From Cryptococcus deneoformans JEC21 (taxonomy: Eukaryota > Basidiomycota > Tremellomycetes > Tremellales > Cryptococcaceae), in contig NC_006694.1 in assembly GCF_000091045.1 (NCBI RefSeq), positions 112,501-160,000 on the forward strand: a stretch of 47,500 nucleotides of DNA, given 5' to 3'. The translations under genes were made by a program, and so were the position numbers. Positions 31,577-43,400 of the stretch are shown here, piece by piece. How positions within the stretch are numbered: the stretch's first letter is position 1; each line of letters opens with the position of its first letter. A model generated the notes under the pieces. The model was not told where the DNA came from. It worked only from the letters and a program-made list of their open reading frames with translations, and did not search any database.

Positions 31577-32722
31577 TTATATCATCGCAAGCTGTTCTGG
31601 CGACAGTTCTGGTATGATTTCACCCAACTTATTCAATGTCACCTTTCTGTCTTCGCGAAGTTTCTCTACCCTCTTCGCCGCCTGATCTTCCGGTATCCCT
31701 TTCTTTATCAAAGTCTCCACCAGATCCAACACTCTCTTCCTCCTACGATAGAATTTTCGCTCTGAATCGTCCTTGAACCGCTTGCCCTTTTTACGTTTCT
31801 TTTCCGACCCTTCATACACTGATCGGACAGGAGGCTGTCCTTCCAAACCTACTGTGTATTCCCTCCAAAGATCAGGGACCGTCTTGACTTCACGCGACAT
31901 GGTAAAGCAGGAATTTGAGGATCCAGGAGAAGGATGAGTTTGTGATGTTGAAGCTTGAGATTTCGTCTGAGCATGACCGACTAGAGGTTCTGAAGGGGGT
32001 GGAGCGTGTGCTGCTGGTTGTGATGGTTGGTGTGCAGGCTGCTGATGGGGATGTGTATGGTTAGAAGAAAGAGTTGACGTAGATGCAGAGCCTTGTGCAA
32101 AATTGAACAAGCTCGAGTGAAGCGTATTAGGCAACGAAGAAGTTGGATCCGAGCCGGGAGGAGCTCCAACATTTGGCGCTGACATATACCCGTTCACGGC
32201 AGGAGGCATCCCCCATCCCTGTGGCGTTGCGTGGACGTTATTTGTGTTCGAGTTGGGAGCACCATTTGGAGGTTGAGATTGGGGATGGGCGAGTTGCGAT
32301 TGTTGCTGTTGTTGCGATAAAGGTTGAGCCTGCGCCTGTATATTCCCATCCGTATAGTTCATCGAGAAGATAATCCCCTGCATCGCTTGCCTCACAGCGC
32401 TTTGCACCATCATTCCCATACTCTCATTTACCGCCTGTCTGACAGCCTGCTGGACCATCCCCGTTATACCTTCGTTTACAGCCTGCCGCACCTGCTCTGC
32501 GACTCCGGCGTTTGCAAGGCGGACGGTCCGTTCGAGATCTGTAAGCGCCTGAAGATGATTTTGAGCTTGGGTCTGCTTGAGGGATTCGATCTGGTCATAG
32601 ATGCGAGAGAAGGCAATGGAGAGGTTATGATTGAGGGAGTTGGACGGGGACGGTGGCACTGTCTGGAGATTGTTCATGGGAATTGCGTGCTCGTCCATGG
32701 GCATGGCCAGTGGGTGGGTCAT
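31577..32722 (-). CDS. GCR1/HOT1/MSN1-type DNA-binding protein (GCR1_C domain)
   Basis: A single exon encodes 381 residues. The ATG at 32722 sits in a textbook context (GCCGCCATGACC). Residues about 30-120 are helical and repetitive (VRQAVNEG, VRQAVNES, VRQAMQG), probably a coiled-coil or oligomerisation region. A Gln/Ser/Pro/His-rich linker follows. The C-terminal ~100 residues contain VPDLWREYTVGLEGQPPVR, a charged stretch, then a basic helix (ERKFYRRRKRVLDLVETLIK). This is the layout of the fungal GCR1_C domain found in Gcr1, Hot1 and Msn1, transcription factors for glycolytic or osmotic-stress genes in yeast. Target genes here are unknown. Probably nuclear. It is convergent with the GH92 gene. 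Confidence 0.85.
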   Translation of the reverse strand: MTHPLAMPMDEHAIPMNNLQTVPPSPSNSLNHNLSIAFSRIYDQIESLKQTQAQNHLQALTDLERTVRLANAGVAEQVRQAVNEGITGMVQQAVRQAVNESMGMMVQSAVRQAMQGIIFSMNYTDGNIQAQAQPLSQQQQQSQLAHPQSQPPNGAPNSNTNNVHATPQGWGMPPAVNGYMSAPNVGAPPGSDPTSSLPNTLHSSLFNFAQGSASTSTLSSNHTHPHQQPAHQPSQPAAHAPPPSEPLVGHAQTKSQASTSQTHPSPGSSNSCFTMSREVKTVPDLWREYTVGLEGQPPVRSVYEGSEKKRKKGKRFKDDSERKFYRRRKRVLDLVETLIKKGIPEDQAAKRVEKLREDRKVTLNKLGEIIPELSPEQLAMI

Positions 32723-33218
32723 GGCGGCTGCTTCTTTGCCCTGGCGTTGCGGAGAAAGAAGAGGACGAAAGAGACGTTCGGCTGAGATTCCGAAGATTCA
32801 CTGACTTCTCCCGCGTCCGGACAAATCTCCGCCGCGGAGTAACATTTGTGGCATAGGTCCAGTCGTGGCTTGATTCCCACCGTATATGTATCTGCACAAA
32901 ATGTTCGTTTACAACGTACTGACCTGGAGCGGACAAGGATCAACTTGCTATGATTCCTCCTCGATTCGTACCACTGTCAAGTCGCTACGTAACGCGGCTG
33001 AAGACATATATAAGACATAAGAGTTAGGACAATTAACATGAAGGCCAAATGGGATATCATTAGTAAAGAGTAGAGCAGAAACGGGAATAATCAAACCAAC
33101 TTCTTCAATCTTGATCTTAATAGCAAATTACATTTCACATGTATAATTATATATCTTCTAGCTCTCCCAACTGAATAAAATAAACAAATATATTGTCCGT
33201 GTTAAGCAATTACATCTT
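32723..33218. other. intergenic, no gene seen
   Basis: A 496-bp space between two tandem minus-strand genes. It should contain the promoter and leader of the GCR1-type gene (left side) and the 3' UTR of the SH3-TBC gene (right side). No other element recognised. Confidence 0.5.
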
Positions 33219-36200
33219 CTATGCTTCCTTCATCCACGCAAGCGGCACATGGTCCTTCTCCATCGCATTTCTGATCTTTCTATATTCCTTTTCTTCAAAC
33301 TTGATTTCTTCACATGCCTTCATAAAGTGCGCAGGGAGCAGCAAACTGTCCTGAGGGAGGTTGTGAAGGTAATTGAGGATGATATCGTGATTTGGTGGCA
33401 GGCGGAGGAGACGATCTCGAGAAAGAGAAAGAACGGCTAGTGATGCGACGAGGAGGAAGCGGGTACCTGTGCGCGTGGTTAGTTTGGACAGATATAACAG
33501 AAGTGAAATTGAGACTTGCCTTCACATACCACCGCGTCAATTACACGGAGGGCAGTAGGCCAAGGTAAGCATCTGATGAACAATTGTCCAAACCACTTCC
33601 CAAGGAACTCAACCGCTATAAATCAACTTAGCCTTTTTGTGTCAGTAATAGAAAGATCAATTACTCACGTTGCAACCCAATCTCCTTGAACAATTTTGCC
33701 AACTTTGGCTCCGCCGAGCTCAACAGCTTTTCAAATACCCCAGCCTCAATCTTCAAGCCAACTTTTTCTTTCCCATAAAAGTCCTTCAACACACTGTTCA
33801 CCAGCCCGCTCAAAAGCCAGAACGAGTCCTCAGCAACACAGTGGATGAGGAGCGCCCCCGCAATCAATGCCATCTCGGGACGATATCCGTCGGGCGCGAA
33901 ATGCGAGTATGCGCGGAGGATGTAGCGGAGGTCTTGCTGTCCCGGACAATTGGATTCGGCGAATATAGAGTGGTCCGGATAGGCTCTGTGCAAACGAATT
34001 TAGTTTACCCATTCCATAGTATACTGGGGGGATTGACTCACGCCAAGACATCCTGCTCAATTCGTTCATCCTCTGGCCTCTTATCATGCTCCAACAACTC
34101 ATGATACAATCCCGGCACCCTCGCTAATAGCGCTTTCGCCATGAACCACGCCCAAACCTTACCTCTCAAAGAATTGGGGATACCAGCTTCCAATACAAGT
34201 TTCCGAACCTTTTTAGGTGGGCCGTTTGCAGGAAGAGGGGAGGATGTTATTGACAGCTATACCAAAAATCAGTTCTGTTAGGGACATAAGAGTACAGATA
34301 CTCACCCATTTGCTTTCGATAGCACGATGATTGCCCGGCGCGCTTCTCGACTGGAAAATCTCTGGAGTCGGACTCTTCTCCTTCAAGAATCCCCATTCAT
34401 CCGTATCATACAAGGCTCTCGACGAATAAGCCGAACTCGAGCTCACACTACACATCGTCGGCCTTCTCTTCAAATCTTCCACCGCCCCCTTTGGCGCATT
34501 CCTTTGCCCTTGAAACTCGGAGCTGCTAATCCTGTAGATAGTATCAAGATTAGGCGAGCCAGTCGGTGAAAATGATGATTTTTGAGGATGAATGAGTTGG
34601 AAATCCATCCCATCCGCTTTGACCGTCTCTTCTGCAAAGTCCTTATGGCTGACCGGACTTGGGAGCGTTCTTGAGCTCATTTTCTTTGTGGGTCTGGAAG
34701 ATTTGGAAGATTTAGAGGAGATAGGGAAAGTGGCTGATTGGGAGGAAGCGGGCGGTTGAATAGGGGAGACGACAGAATGCTTGGTACTGTTTCCCCTGGA
34801 AAGGACTGACATACCGGGAGAATGAGGGGATTGGGGAGAGAGCGACGTGGTAGATGGTCCGAAAGATGATTTGAACAGCTTTCGGTGGTTAGATTGCTGC
34901 AGGTTAGGCGATGGACTCGATGATCCTTGGCTGTTGGAGGTATTGATGGACAGCGCCGACGGTGTAGACGACTTGCGCCCGACGCCTAGCGTTTTCGCGA
35001 CAGAAGATGAGAAACTCCTCGATCTGGGTCGCATTGAAGGTATAGGTATCTCATCCTGAACGGTATCATGCCCCGAGAGAGAAGAACTTATTGTTGTAGG
35101 GGATGTCGTACGTGCTGTAGGCTCTGTGAAGCTCCTACCAGGTGCAGGGGGATGGATGTGCGCGGGCATAGCAGGAGTTTCAAGATTCACGGGCGAAGCC
35201 AGCGGAGAAATCACCCTTTTTTCCTGATTGGGAAGGGGAAAACCAAGACCGACCCCTGGAGCCCCTGTTGATTGGACGCCGTGGGGCATAGGGACTGCGG
35301 TGGGGATTCCATCCTTGTTGATCAAGAATGTGATTGGCACTGGACCATGGGCAGAACTCAAATCGCCATTCATCCTACCCACCAGCGTTAATCCCTTCGA
35401 CTTGCGACCCTCCTGCTGACGTTCACGAGATGCTTCTACAGCACTACGTGTCGCGGTGATGCTATGCGGTGATGAAGGAGAACCGGGCATCCAAGGAGAG
35501 TTTAGAGAAGGTGAGGGGAAGGGAGATTGGGACAGAGAGGGGCTGGGGGAAAAATTGGGGTGACGAGGAGGGATAAAAGCAGGAGTAGGGATTGGCTTGG
35601 TGTCGCGGTGGACAGACGAATGAGGATCATCGTTTTCAGAAACAGGAGTGACCACGGAGCAAGAATTGGTGGAACTACATTTACTGGATGTTTTCACCAT
35701 CTCAATGGGTTCCGCAGTCACCGGTGCTTGGGCTGCCTCCCCAGAGGATGTTCCTTCTGAAGCCTGAGACTCTACCACCGGGTTTTTGGGTGTGTCTTCA
35801 AAGACGTTGAGTGCAGATGGAGTGATAGGCGAGGGGTAATCGGGGCCTCTTGGTGTCATTTCGTCAACCTTGAGCTCCTTTGCTTTTTGGACCTCTTCCG
35901 GGGCGATTACAGCTTGCGCGCTCCTCAAAGCATCTACTACTTTTTCCTTTATATTCTCGTCATCCACCTCGCCCTCACTGCTCCATCCTGCGGTCCGGTG
36001 CAGAGGCGATCCACCTCCCCTGGCCGAGCTGGGCGATCGCTCACCAATTTTCATCAAAGGACCGTACATACTCTCACGAGCATAGTCACCATAGATATCC
36101 CATGATCGGTCAGAGTCATACTCGCTCTCTTCTCGGTCAGGGGGCAGCGAAGGCGAGAGCAGGTCAGGCGAAGGCTGGCGAGTGGGGATATCCATCATGG

Positions 36201-36901
36201 ACCCTCCAATACCTCCTACATCTTCGTTGCTCGTGCCCGAGTCTTTCCTTTCCCTATCTTCCTTGCCCCCATCTCCCGCCTTACCATTGACAGACGAAGA
36301 CGGGGATTGCCGATAACGCGACTTGGGAGGTCGAGGGGGAGGGAAGAAACTGTCTGATCTTGGAGAGCTCGACCCGGGCGATGACAAAGATAGCGCAGGA
36401 GATATCTGAGGATACTCTGACTCGAGCTCAAAAGGATCAGAATTACGCTTGAATTCGATCAACGGCGTGTCGAGCGCATCATTCTGTTCAGGCTTGATTC
36501 CCTGGGGAGGGGAAGTCGGCGGTGGAGGTGATGGTGCCGTGAGGACCGTGATTGGGAGAGACTCTCCTTGTGGCTTGTCGAGGACGGGGCTGACATTCGC
36601 ACTGCCACTAGCCAGGGTGACGAATCGTAGGTTTTCCCTTCGAACCCATCCGACGACGCCCTCGCACGACGCGATCAATACATCGCCTAGGTCACGAAGG
36701 ATGATAAGGTGGTCATTCTGGATGTACATCAGCTGGTCAGGCTCTTCGGCCACACAGTCTGTGAGACTGAACATGTTTGTGAGCTTCTGCGACAATGTGC
36801 GCGCGATGTGTTAGAGGGACGTACGCGATGGCTGAGCCGAGGCCGCCCCTGTTCGCGAGCTGTGTGAGGGCGTTGAGCTCTCTGAGGTCGAGGTACGGCA
36901 T
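33219..36901 (-). CDS. SH3 plus TBC (Rab-GAP-like) protein, catalytic fingers lost
   Basis: Exons 36901-36825, 36766-34306, 34256-34042, 33985-33669, 33615-33520 and 33466-33219 (minus) encode 1137 residues. The SH3 domain lies at about 25-75 (AIALTDCVAEEPDQLMYIQN ... DVLIAS ... VVGWVRRENLRFV); the acceptor at 36767 was chosen because it restores its first strand. About 770 residues of Ser/Pro-rich, probably phosphorylated disorder follow. The TBC domain occupies about 865-1137 (EAGIPNSLRGKVWAWF, DVLAAYPDHSIF, ILRAYSHFAPDGYRPEM, RVIDAVVCEGTRFL). The Arg finger position (D-x-x-R) is Ala918 and the Gln finger (YxQ) is Pro954, so Rab GTP hydrolysis should not be stimulated. Intron 33519-33467 starts with GC (AAG|GCAAGT), needed for the family frame. 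Likely a Rab-binding or polarity scaffold. Confidence 0.87.
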
Positions 36902-37434
36902 GGCAGCGTGCGAGTATAGGATATGAAGATGGCTACAGGATATGTATGGGGATATGAGCGTCGAGAATGGGGCAGGGAATAAGATTTGGCGTAAGACCAG
37001 CAGGTAAATTAAATTAATACAGCGACAATTTAGAAATGCACAAACAAGACATCCGCGCGCAGGAAACAGGGACGTGATCGAGTTACGTAAATTGGGTATT
37101 TACTTTTGACTTGGAAACAATAGCCGGTTTTACCGCCCGCCAACCAAATTCGCCAAGTTTTTCGGGCCGGGGCTTGGCCTCATTTATTATGTACAATGAA
37201 TGCAGTAATGCATGAAAGAGTTTCATTCTCGTAATTGCAGAGTATAGTGTAATGGAAGGAAGAGGTTGAAAGAGTGTTCATAGCGTTGAGGAAGATGATT
37301 TCCCACAAAGGTACCTATAGTTTGGCGATACGACTTGTTCCTGTTTACAAATTGGTACATGCGCGATGGTGATCAAGCTACAAATTACAAAGCCCGATTG
37401 TCTATGAGAAGAAGTGTCAGTCCTCCTCCTGCGC
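36902..37434. other. intergenic, no gene seen
   Basis: Promoter region of the SH3-TBC gene (left) and 3' side of the Lys-rich gene (right), both on the minus strand. No additional gene recognised. Confidence 0.5.
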
Positions 37435-38216
37435 CTATAATGCAGTCCTCTTCCCACTTATCCAAGACGGTTGCAACTCCGACACTACACTCAATAACAA
37501 GAGGCCAAATAAGTTGCTGTCGCTGCCTCGCGCATCGTTCACTATCCGGCTAGCTGCAACTACGTCGAGAAGAGTATAACCGTTCCCAGTAGGAGCATTC
37601 TCATCGTTCTTGGTAACATGTGAAATTATACATTTGCGGGAATTCCTGGATACAGTCTTACACTGATGTGTAGCTTTAGATTGAGGTACGGCTTTGGGTT
37701 GGGGACTTGTTTTAGATTGGGATTTGCCTTTTAATTGAGAAGCTTTGGGTCGGGGCGTGGATTTGATCGGTGATTCGGCTTTCGGTGGTTGAGCTTTGCC
37801 ATTCAGTTGAGCTTTGGCTTTATGTCGAGGTTTGACCTTGGGTTGAGGCTCAGGCTTAGTAGGGGATCCAAATGTTGCCTCGTTCTCACGTTCCGTCGCG
37901 CACCCAGTCATAGGCCTAAACGCCGACTCGGATGCAGGTGGTCCAGGTTTGGTCAGGCTTTTATTAGGGGCAGGAGAACCAGAGAGAGACTTTGGAGTAG
38001 GGTAAAGAGACAACGGGGAAGTGAACGGATCGTTGTTAGGCGCCTTGGGTGACTGGGAAATGAAAGTGTCCACAATGGGCGAAGATGTTATAGGTGAAGG
38101 AGCATTAGACATCGCAGTGTCGGCATCACTACAAAAACAGAGACAAGTCCAAGTTAGCTGTGTTTTTTCTTCAAAGTGGTTCCATTGACACACCTTTTGG
38201 AGCGTGTGTTGACCAT
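37435..38216 (-). CDS. Lys/Pro/Ser repeat protein, unrecognised
   Basis: Two exons (38216-38194 and 38128-37435, minus) encode 231 residues starting MVNTRSKS. The first exon contributes only seven full codons; the GTGTGT donor and TTGTAG acceptor are good. The N-terminal half is Ser/Pro-rich with several SP/TP phosphorylation-like sites. The middle (about 105-175) is a degenerate 8-10-residue repeat of the form PK-x-K-x-Q/S (for example PQPKAVPQSKA), very basic and reminiscent of SPKK-type minor-groove DNA-binding tails. The last ~60 residues are less charged (YTLLDVVAASRIVNDARGSD) and may fold. No catalytic domain. A chromatin-associated role is only a guess. The 3' end could hide another intron. 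Confidence 0.62.
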
Positions 38217-38890
38217 TTTGAAGTGTCAGTATATGGCAGCGAGTTACGACAGTGGAGATGGGAAAGTACAGGCAAAAGCGATGAAGGCGGTTGGTGGGAA
38301 GATGAAGACTTGTATGAAGGAGCTTTACTCACCGAGTATCGCGCTTTATATGCCCTGCACATTTCTATAACCGCCCGAATGGCTGAGAACAGCGGTTATA
38401 TGGAGAGCGATTAACATTTATGTACAAGACGAAGATGGTTCCAAAAAAGTCGATATCCGCCTGCTGGACTTTGGTGCATCCGCTGTGGGAACTCACACCA
38501 AAGGAGGGTGTGAGGTCATTTGTGGTCTTGGTTGTGAATTTTGCTCGATCTACTGGAGCATCGGACGTTCATATGTTTGTTGTCATCACTTACATGATTG
38601 GCTTGCATATGGTCTGCAGACGCCATTGGTAGAGTAATTCGCCATTTGTTATGTATTGAGAGATACGATGGACATAAATTGAAAGGGAATTATGAACAAG
38701 ATCAACGCTTCCGTATAAGCTCTGCCTGTGGTCTGCGACGGACTTTGATGGTACTCCGCCTGCGCGCAAATTGAACCACCTTGCTGCCGTCCAATCATAC
38801 ACCGCTGCCTCTCTCTTCGGAAAGGCATCTCCCGTTTCTTCTGCTAGCTTTTATCTCTTCAAGATCTTTGACAGAACCTGTGTACGGTAA
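38217..38890 (+). pseudogene. coding-like debris in three frames, possible decayed or unmodelled gene
   Basis: Consecutive open stretches on the plus strand read like protein but change frame. They are about 38217-38394 (with WWEDEDLYEGALLTEYRALY), about 38429-38510 (DEDGSKKVDIRLLDFGASAV), 38620-38774 (AIGRVIRHLLCIERYDGHKL) and about 38696-38890 (TDFDGTPPARKLNHLAAVQS). Plausible splices join the first three: GTTATA...ACAAG at 38395-38428, only 34 nt, and GTGAGG...TGCAG ending 38619. The join between the last two needs a one-base shift with no AG available. No start codon is evident before the first piece, which abuts the start of the Lys-rich gene. It is either a decayed gene or an unmodelled one; family not recognised. 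Confidence 0.3.
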
Positions 38891-39325
38891 TACCTAAGTA
38901 GTTAAGTCTATAAGCTCCTCCTTCATATAACTTGATAATGGCATCCATCAGTCGGTAAAGTTTCCCCTCTCGCGCACGATGGCCTAAATAGTGGCGGGTG
39001 ACATGAGGAATGAAGCTGGCGCTGATAGCTCACTTCACAAGGAGCACTGTTCCAATATCTGATCGTCCATGTTCGTGGTATCAAAAGCTAGAGAATCATG
39101 ATTCTCGCATGGCGAATTTTTTGTGTGTCTACATAGTCTCTTGGTCTAGTTAAAATATCTACACCGTCAACAATTTCACACTTCTGAATGCGAGGCCCAA
39201 AAACTCGGTTGGTATGCAGGTATATAACGGATGATACATTGCCTTAATCTCGGCCTAACCTGATCCTTCCCATCTGCCGTCTAATCTCTTTCCTTGTTTG
39301 CACACACACACCATCACCACCCCGC
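38891..39325. other. intergenic, no gene seen
   Basis: Left part AT-rich and featureless; the right end is the 3' UTR side of the U1-C gene. Nothing recognised. Confidence 0.5.
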
Positions 39326-40105
39326 CTATTGTCCCAACATCCTCAATCGATCAGGATGTATTCCCGCCCCAGCACCTTGAGGAACCTCTTGCGTGGGTGT
39401 GAACGTCCCTTGTTGTCCCTGCTGTGGCATCCCCATCGGTGATCCTTGTGCTTGTGCCTGAGCAGGAGCAGGAGGCATCCCCATCCCCATCGGTGGTCTA
39501 AACGGCGGCATACCGGGGTTCGGTGACGCGGTGTTAGGTGGGAAAGGGGGCGTGCTCCCCATACCGATACCGGGTGCGGCACCGGCAGAAGCGTTGGGAG
39601 GGAGGAAAGGCGGCATGGTAGGGGGAGGAGCACCGGGTGCTGAGGATGGGGGGAAAGGAGGACGGAAGGGGGGTGTACCGGCTGTAGGGGGGAAAGTGGG
39701 GAATGCTCCGGGAGGAGGGGGGCCGGGGTAGCCTAAAATGTTGTCATGGTTAGCCTTGGCTATGGACGAATTTTAAAGAGGGAGGATTATTGAAACGTAC
39801 CAGGCTGAGTAGCCAGGGGATTCATGAACCCCGCACCCAACCGCATACTCGGCGCCATCATCATCTGATTTCTACCCCCGCTTTCGTGCTGTTGGATAAT
39901 TTGGTCAATCAGACTCTGCGCTTGGTTCCCTCCCAGGCCGGCAAAGTAGTCTCGAACATTGGCGACATGATTACGACCCGAATTGTGTGCTTTGCGGGCG
40001 TTCATAGAGTCGTGGGTGAGGTAGCTACGAGGATTGTCAGCTTGTGTCCGGGATAAGGAAAAGGAGAACGCACATATCGCAGTAGTCGCAGTAGTATTTC
40101 CCCAT
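39326..40105 (-). CDS. U1 small nuclear ribonucleoprotein C (U1-C)
   Basis: Exons 40105-40074, 40024-39801 and 39732-39326 (minus) encode 220 residues. The start [17 protein letters not shown] and the [11 protein letters not shown] helix form the U1-C type C2H2 zinc finger with Cys6, Cys9, His24 and His30. VRDYFAGLG follows as in other U1-C proteins. Residues about 85-210 are extremely Pro/Gly/Met-rich (PPFRPP and MGMP repeats), a usual low-complexity tail that is long here. U1-C stabilises the U1 snRNP contact with the 5' splice site duplex; it matches yeast Yhc1. It acts in the nucleus. Its start lies about 300 bp from the divergent USP48-type gene. Confidence 0.95.
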
Positions 40106-40401
40106 CTTGAGCGATGCTTTTTTGGCAGGTGGATGTGGTTATAACAATATTGACGATATCAAGACGCTGGTGGTATGGACAATGGTAGTGATCAAGAATG
40201 ACAGCGCGCCTACAAAACTGGTCAGGCGTGGAAATTGAAGGTCATGCCTAAATCTTTTAATTTGAGGGCGCCTAGCTAAACCTCCACCTGATGTTGTTGT
40301 TCCTTGCAGCTCAACGTCGCAGACAGCGAAGCCCATCGATGGATCATTTCCAAGACTGTCTCCCATTTTATTGTCCAGTACTCTACCAGCAAGTCGCTTT
40401 T

Positions 40402-43400
40402 ATGGTGAAAGCCTTGCCAAAACCCTGCCAGGACTGGGACTGGGTCGGTACAGAGGTCCGAACGCCAGGTCAGATCACGCTCGAACATCGACGGCGTGCA
40501 GCTGGGCTTGTTACAAGCGTCGTTTGTCCTCGCGACCTCACACACCTTGGAAGAGAGACTACCAAGGATGATAGTGAGGTAAAAGGGAATGGAAAAGGAA
40601 CTGGGGAGAAGAAGGGCACAGGATGTAGAGCAAAAAATTGCAAATCGAATTACATGTGTTACAATAACCTTGGAACGGAAAAGGTAAACTAAGGTTACTG
40701 ATCGGCTGGGAGCTAACAGTGCAGCTTTTGGAACCTGATGCGAAAGCAGAATTCGTTATTTCAAACCTAGGAGATGTTCCACAAGAGCGTAATGGGCCCG
40801 CTGGTTTAAGAAACCTCGGGGCGACGTGCTATGTAAACCTTTTCTTTCCTCTCCGTGTACTTGCCCCATTCTAATAAGCTTCTCAGGCAAACGCCTTCTT
40901 GCAATTGTGGTTCCACAACGTGCCTTTTCGTAATGCAGTCTATGCTTGCGTGACTACAGAGGTCGGCCTTTTGCGTAAATGATCAGGAAGATCGTTGACA
41001 ATGTTATGATATGAAAATAGACCACACCACTCTACCAATTAGCTCTCATCTTCGCTAAGCTGGAATATGGCGAAAAGAATGTAGTGGATCCCATGGGTCT
41101 GATAGACGCTCTGCGACTCAATATGGGTGATCAACAAGATGCAGCCGAGTACATTCTTACTCCCAGTCTCGCACGGGTCGTAGGCTGACAACACGATAGG
41201 TTCTCAAAACTGTTCATGTCATTGATCGCATCAGAATTCTCAAAACATTCCGACCCTAAACTCAAAACGTTGGTTAAAGATCAGTTTGAAGGGACAATGC
41301 AGTATATTACCCAGTGTGAATGTGGGTACGAAAGTATCTCTGAGAGTAAGCCCTTTTTACTCCCCAAACGCTAGACGTTCCTCCTGATTTTGGGAAGCCA
41401 CTTTCCTCGAGATTGAACTCTCGCTGAAAGACAATACAACCCTTCAATCCCGCCTGGACGAATTCACATGCCCTGAAATCCTTGATGGGGACAACAAATA
41501 CTCTTGCCCCTCCTGCCTCTCTAAACGCCGTGCAACCCGTCGTCAGCTGCCCGTCACCCTCCCTCCCGTTATCCACTTCTCTCTTCTCAGGTTTGTCTTC
41601 GATCTCAAAAGCATGTCGAGAAAGAAGAGTAAAGCGTCGATAAAGTATCCGAAAGAGGCGGTGCTTGGGAATTCGGTATATGAATTAAAAGGAATTATAT
41701 CTCATCAAGGGACAAGCGTGAGTTTGGTCTGTAGGAGATGGTATTTTGAAACTGATTACGGCTCCTAGGCGTATCATGGTCATTTCGTTTGCGAGACATA
41801 TGATGAAAGCAATGATACCTGGTATATCTGTAACGACGAGTTGGTGCAGCCTAAACCTGTCCGGCCGCACAAGAAAATCAAGCTTGAGAAACCTGGCGAT
41901 GACAAGGGCAAGTTAGAATCATCCAAAGATGCCTACATGCTCGTCTACAAACGGCGAGATGGCCATGTGTCTCCCCAATTTCCACCAGCGATTGTCATGG
42001 AGAAGGTTAAGGAGGAGAATAGAGGGTTGAGGGAAGAATTAAATAAAGTGGGGGTGAGGAAGGAAGTTTTGGAAGATGAGTGGGAGCATCTAAAGGGGGC
42101 GAAGGTGGATGTTATCAGGGATCTTCCTGGGGCATGTTTTCTTCCTTCTCTTTACTACCCACTGATACGACTATGGCTAACTTTTTTTTTTCGATAGACA
42201 GACTACATTGTTCCTCGCGACGCCCTCGCCAAATGGATCCAGTCTCCCTCCTTTCAAGATCTCTACAAGCCATTCGACTACTCATCCATCCTCTGTGCTC
42301 ATTCGCAAGTGGATCCCCTCAAATCTTCTGATATACGTACAATATCCGCGCTAGCTCATGATAAACTTTTGTTATATACTTCTCTTCCCGAGATCGACGT
42401 CTGCCTAATATGTGTTGCGGAAGGTTTTGTCGCAAGGTCGAGTATAACGGAGCAGCAGTCGGCGCTTGAGGCATTCGACGAACTCAATGCCAAGGCCGAG
42501 TTGGAAGAAGGGGGTGAAGAAGAACGGTGGTGTCTTCCCAAAACGTGGCTCATCCACTGGCGAACAGGCAAACTTCCTCCTCAAACCTTGCCCACACACT
42601 CTTCCTACACCCTCTTATGCCCCCACAACGCCCCCTTACCTTCATCTTCCGCCCCGCCCGTCACCTTCATAACCTCCTCTGCCCTTTCCCTCCTCCACTC
42701 CATCTTTGGCTCCTTCCCTTCGTTCCAACCCGGAACACCCCCCTGCCCCGAGTGTTCCTTCGAGGCAGACCAAAATGCAGAATCGTTGGCACAATGGAAA
42801 ACGGATGTGAAGCTTGATAAATCTATCAAACGGCACCTTGACCCGCGGCCGCCTGCTTTTGGATTAGATTATTATGTACTTCCAAAAGAGTTTATTGAGA
42901 AATGGGAGGTGTATATGAAGACTCCAGCGGGGGAGAAGCCAGAGTTGGATATGGGTCTGGGACGAGGGAGATGTGAGCATGGATTGTTGGACTGGGATCC
43001 GCAGATGGAGAAACAGAGGGTGATTAGTGAGATCGGATGGGAGATGCTTTGTCAGAAGTAAGTCATTGGCGGGAAGAGTGACCATTCCCTACTTTTATGT
43101 TTCCGTCAAAGAAAGAAAAAAGGCTAATAATTGATTGAAGGTACGGTGAGAAAGAGCCAATTAAAGTACAATTTGGTGCCAACCCCCCGGAAGGAAAGAA
43201 AGTGAACATTGCTTCTTTCACTCCTGCTGTCTGCGAGCCATGCAGGATTATCAGGTAAGTTCAACTGCACGGCCTTGGATATTGCATGGCAGGACAGCTG
43301 ACCTTGGATGGGTTAAAGATTATCATCATACGACGAACTCGAGATACCAATCGTCTTCGCTCCTGGGCCGCCCACATCTTACAGCACCCCCGCCTCTACA

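Noticed and set aside
39531..39731. Gly-rich plus-strand frame
   Set aside because: It is the antisense of the Pro/Gly/Met-rich tail of U1-C.
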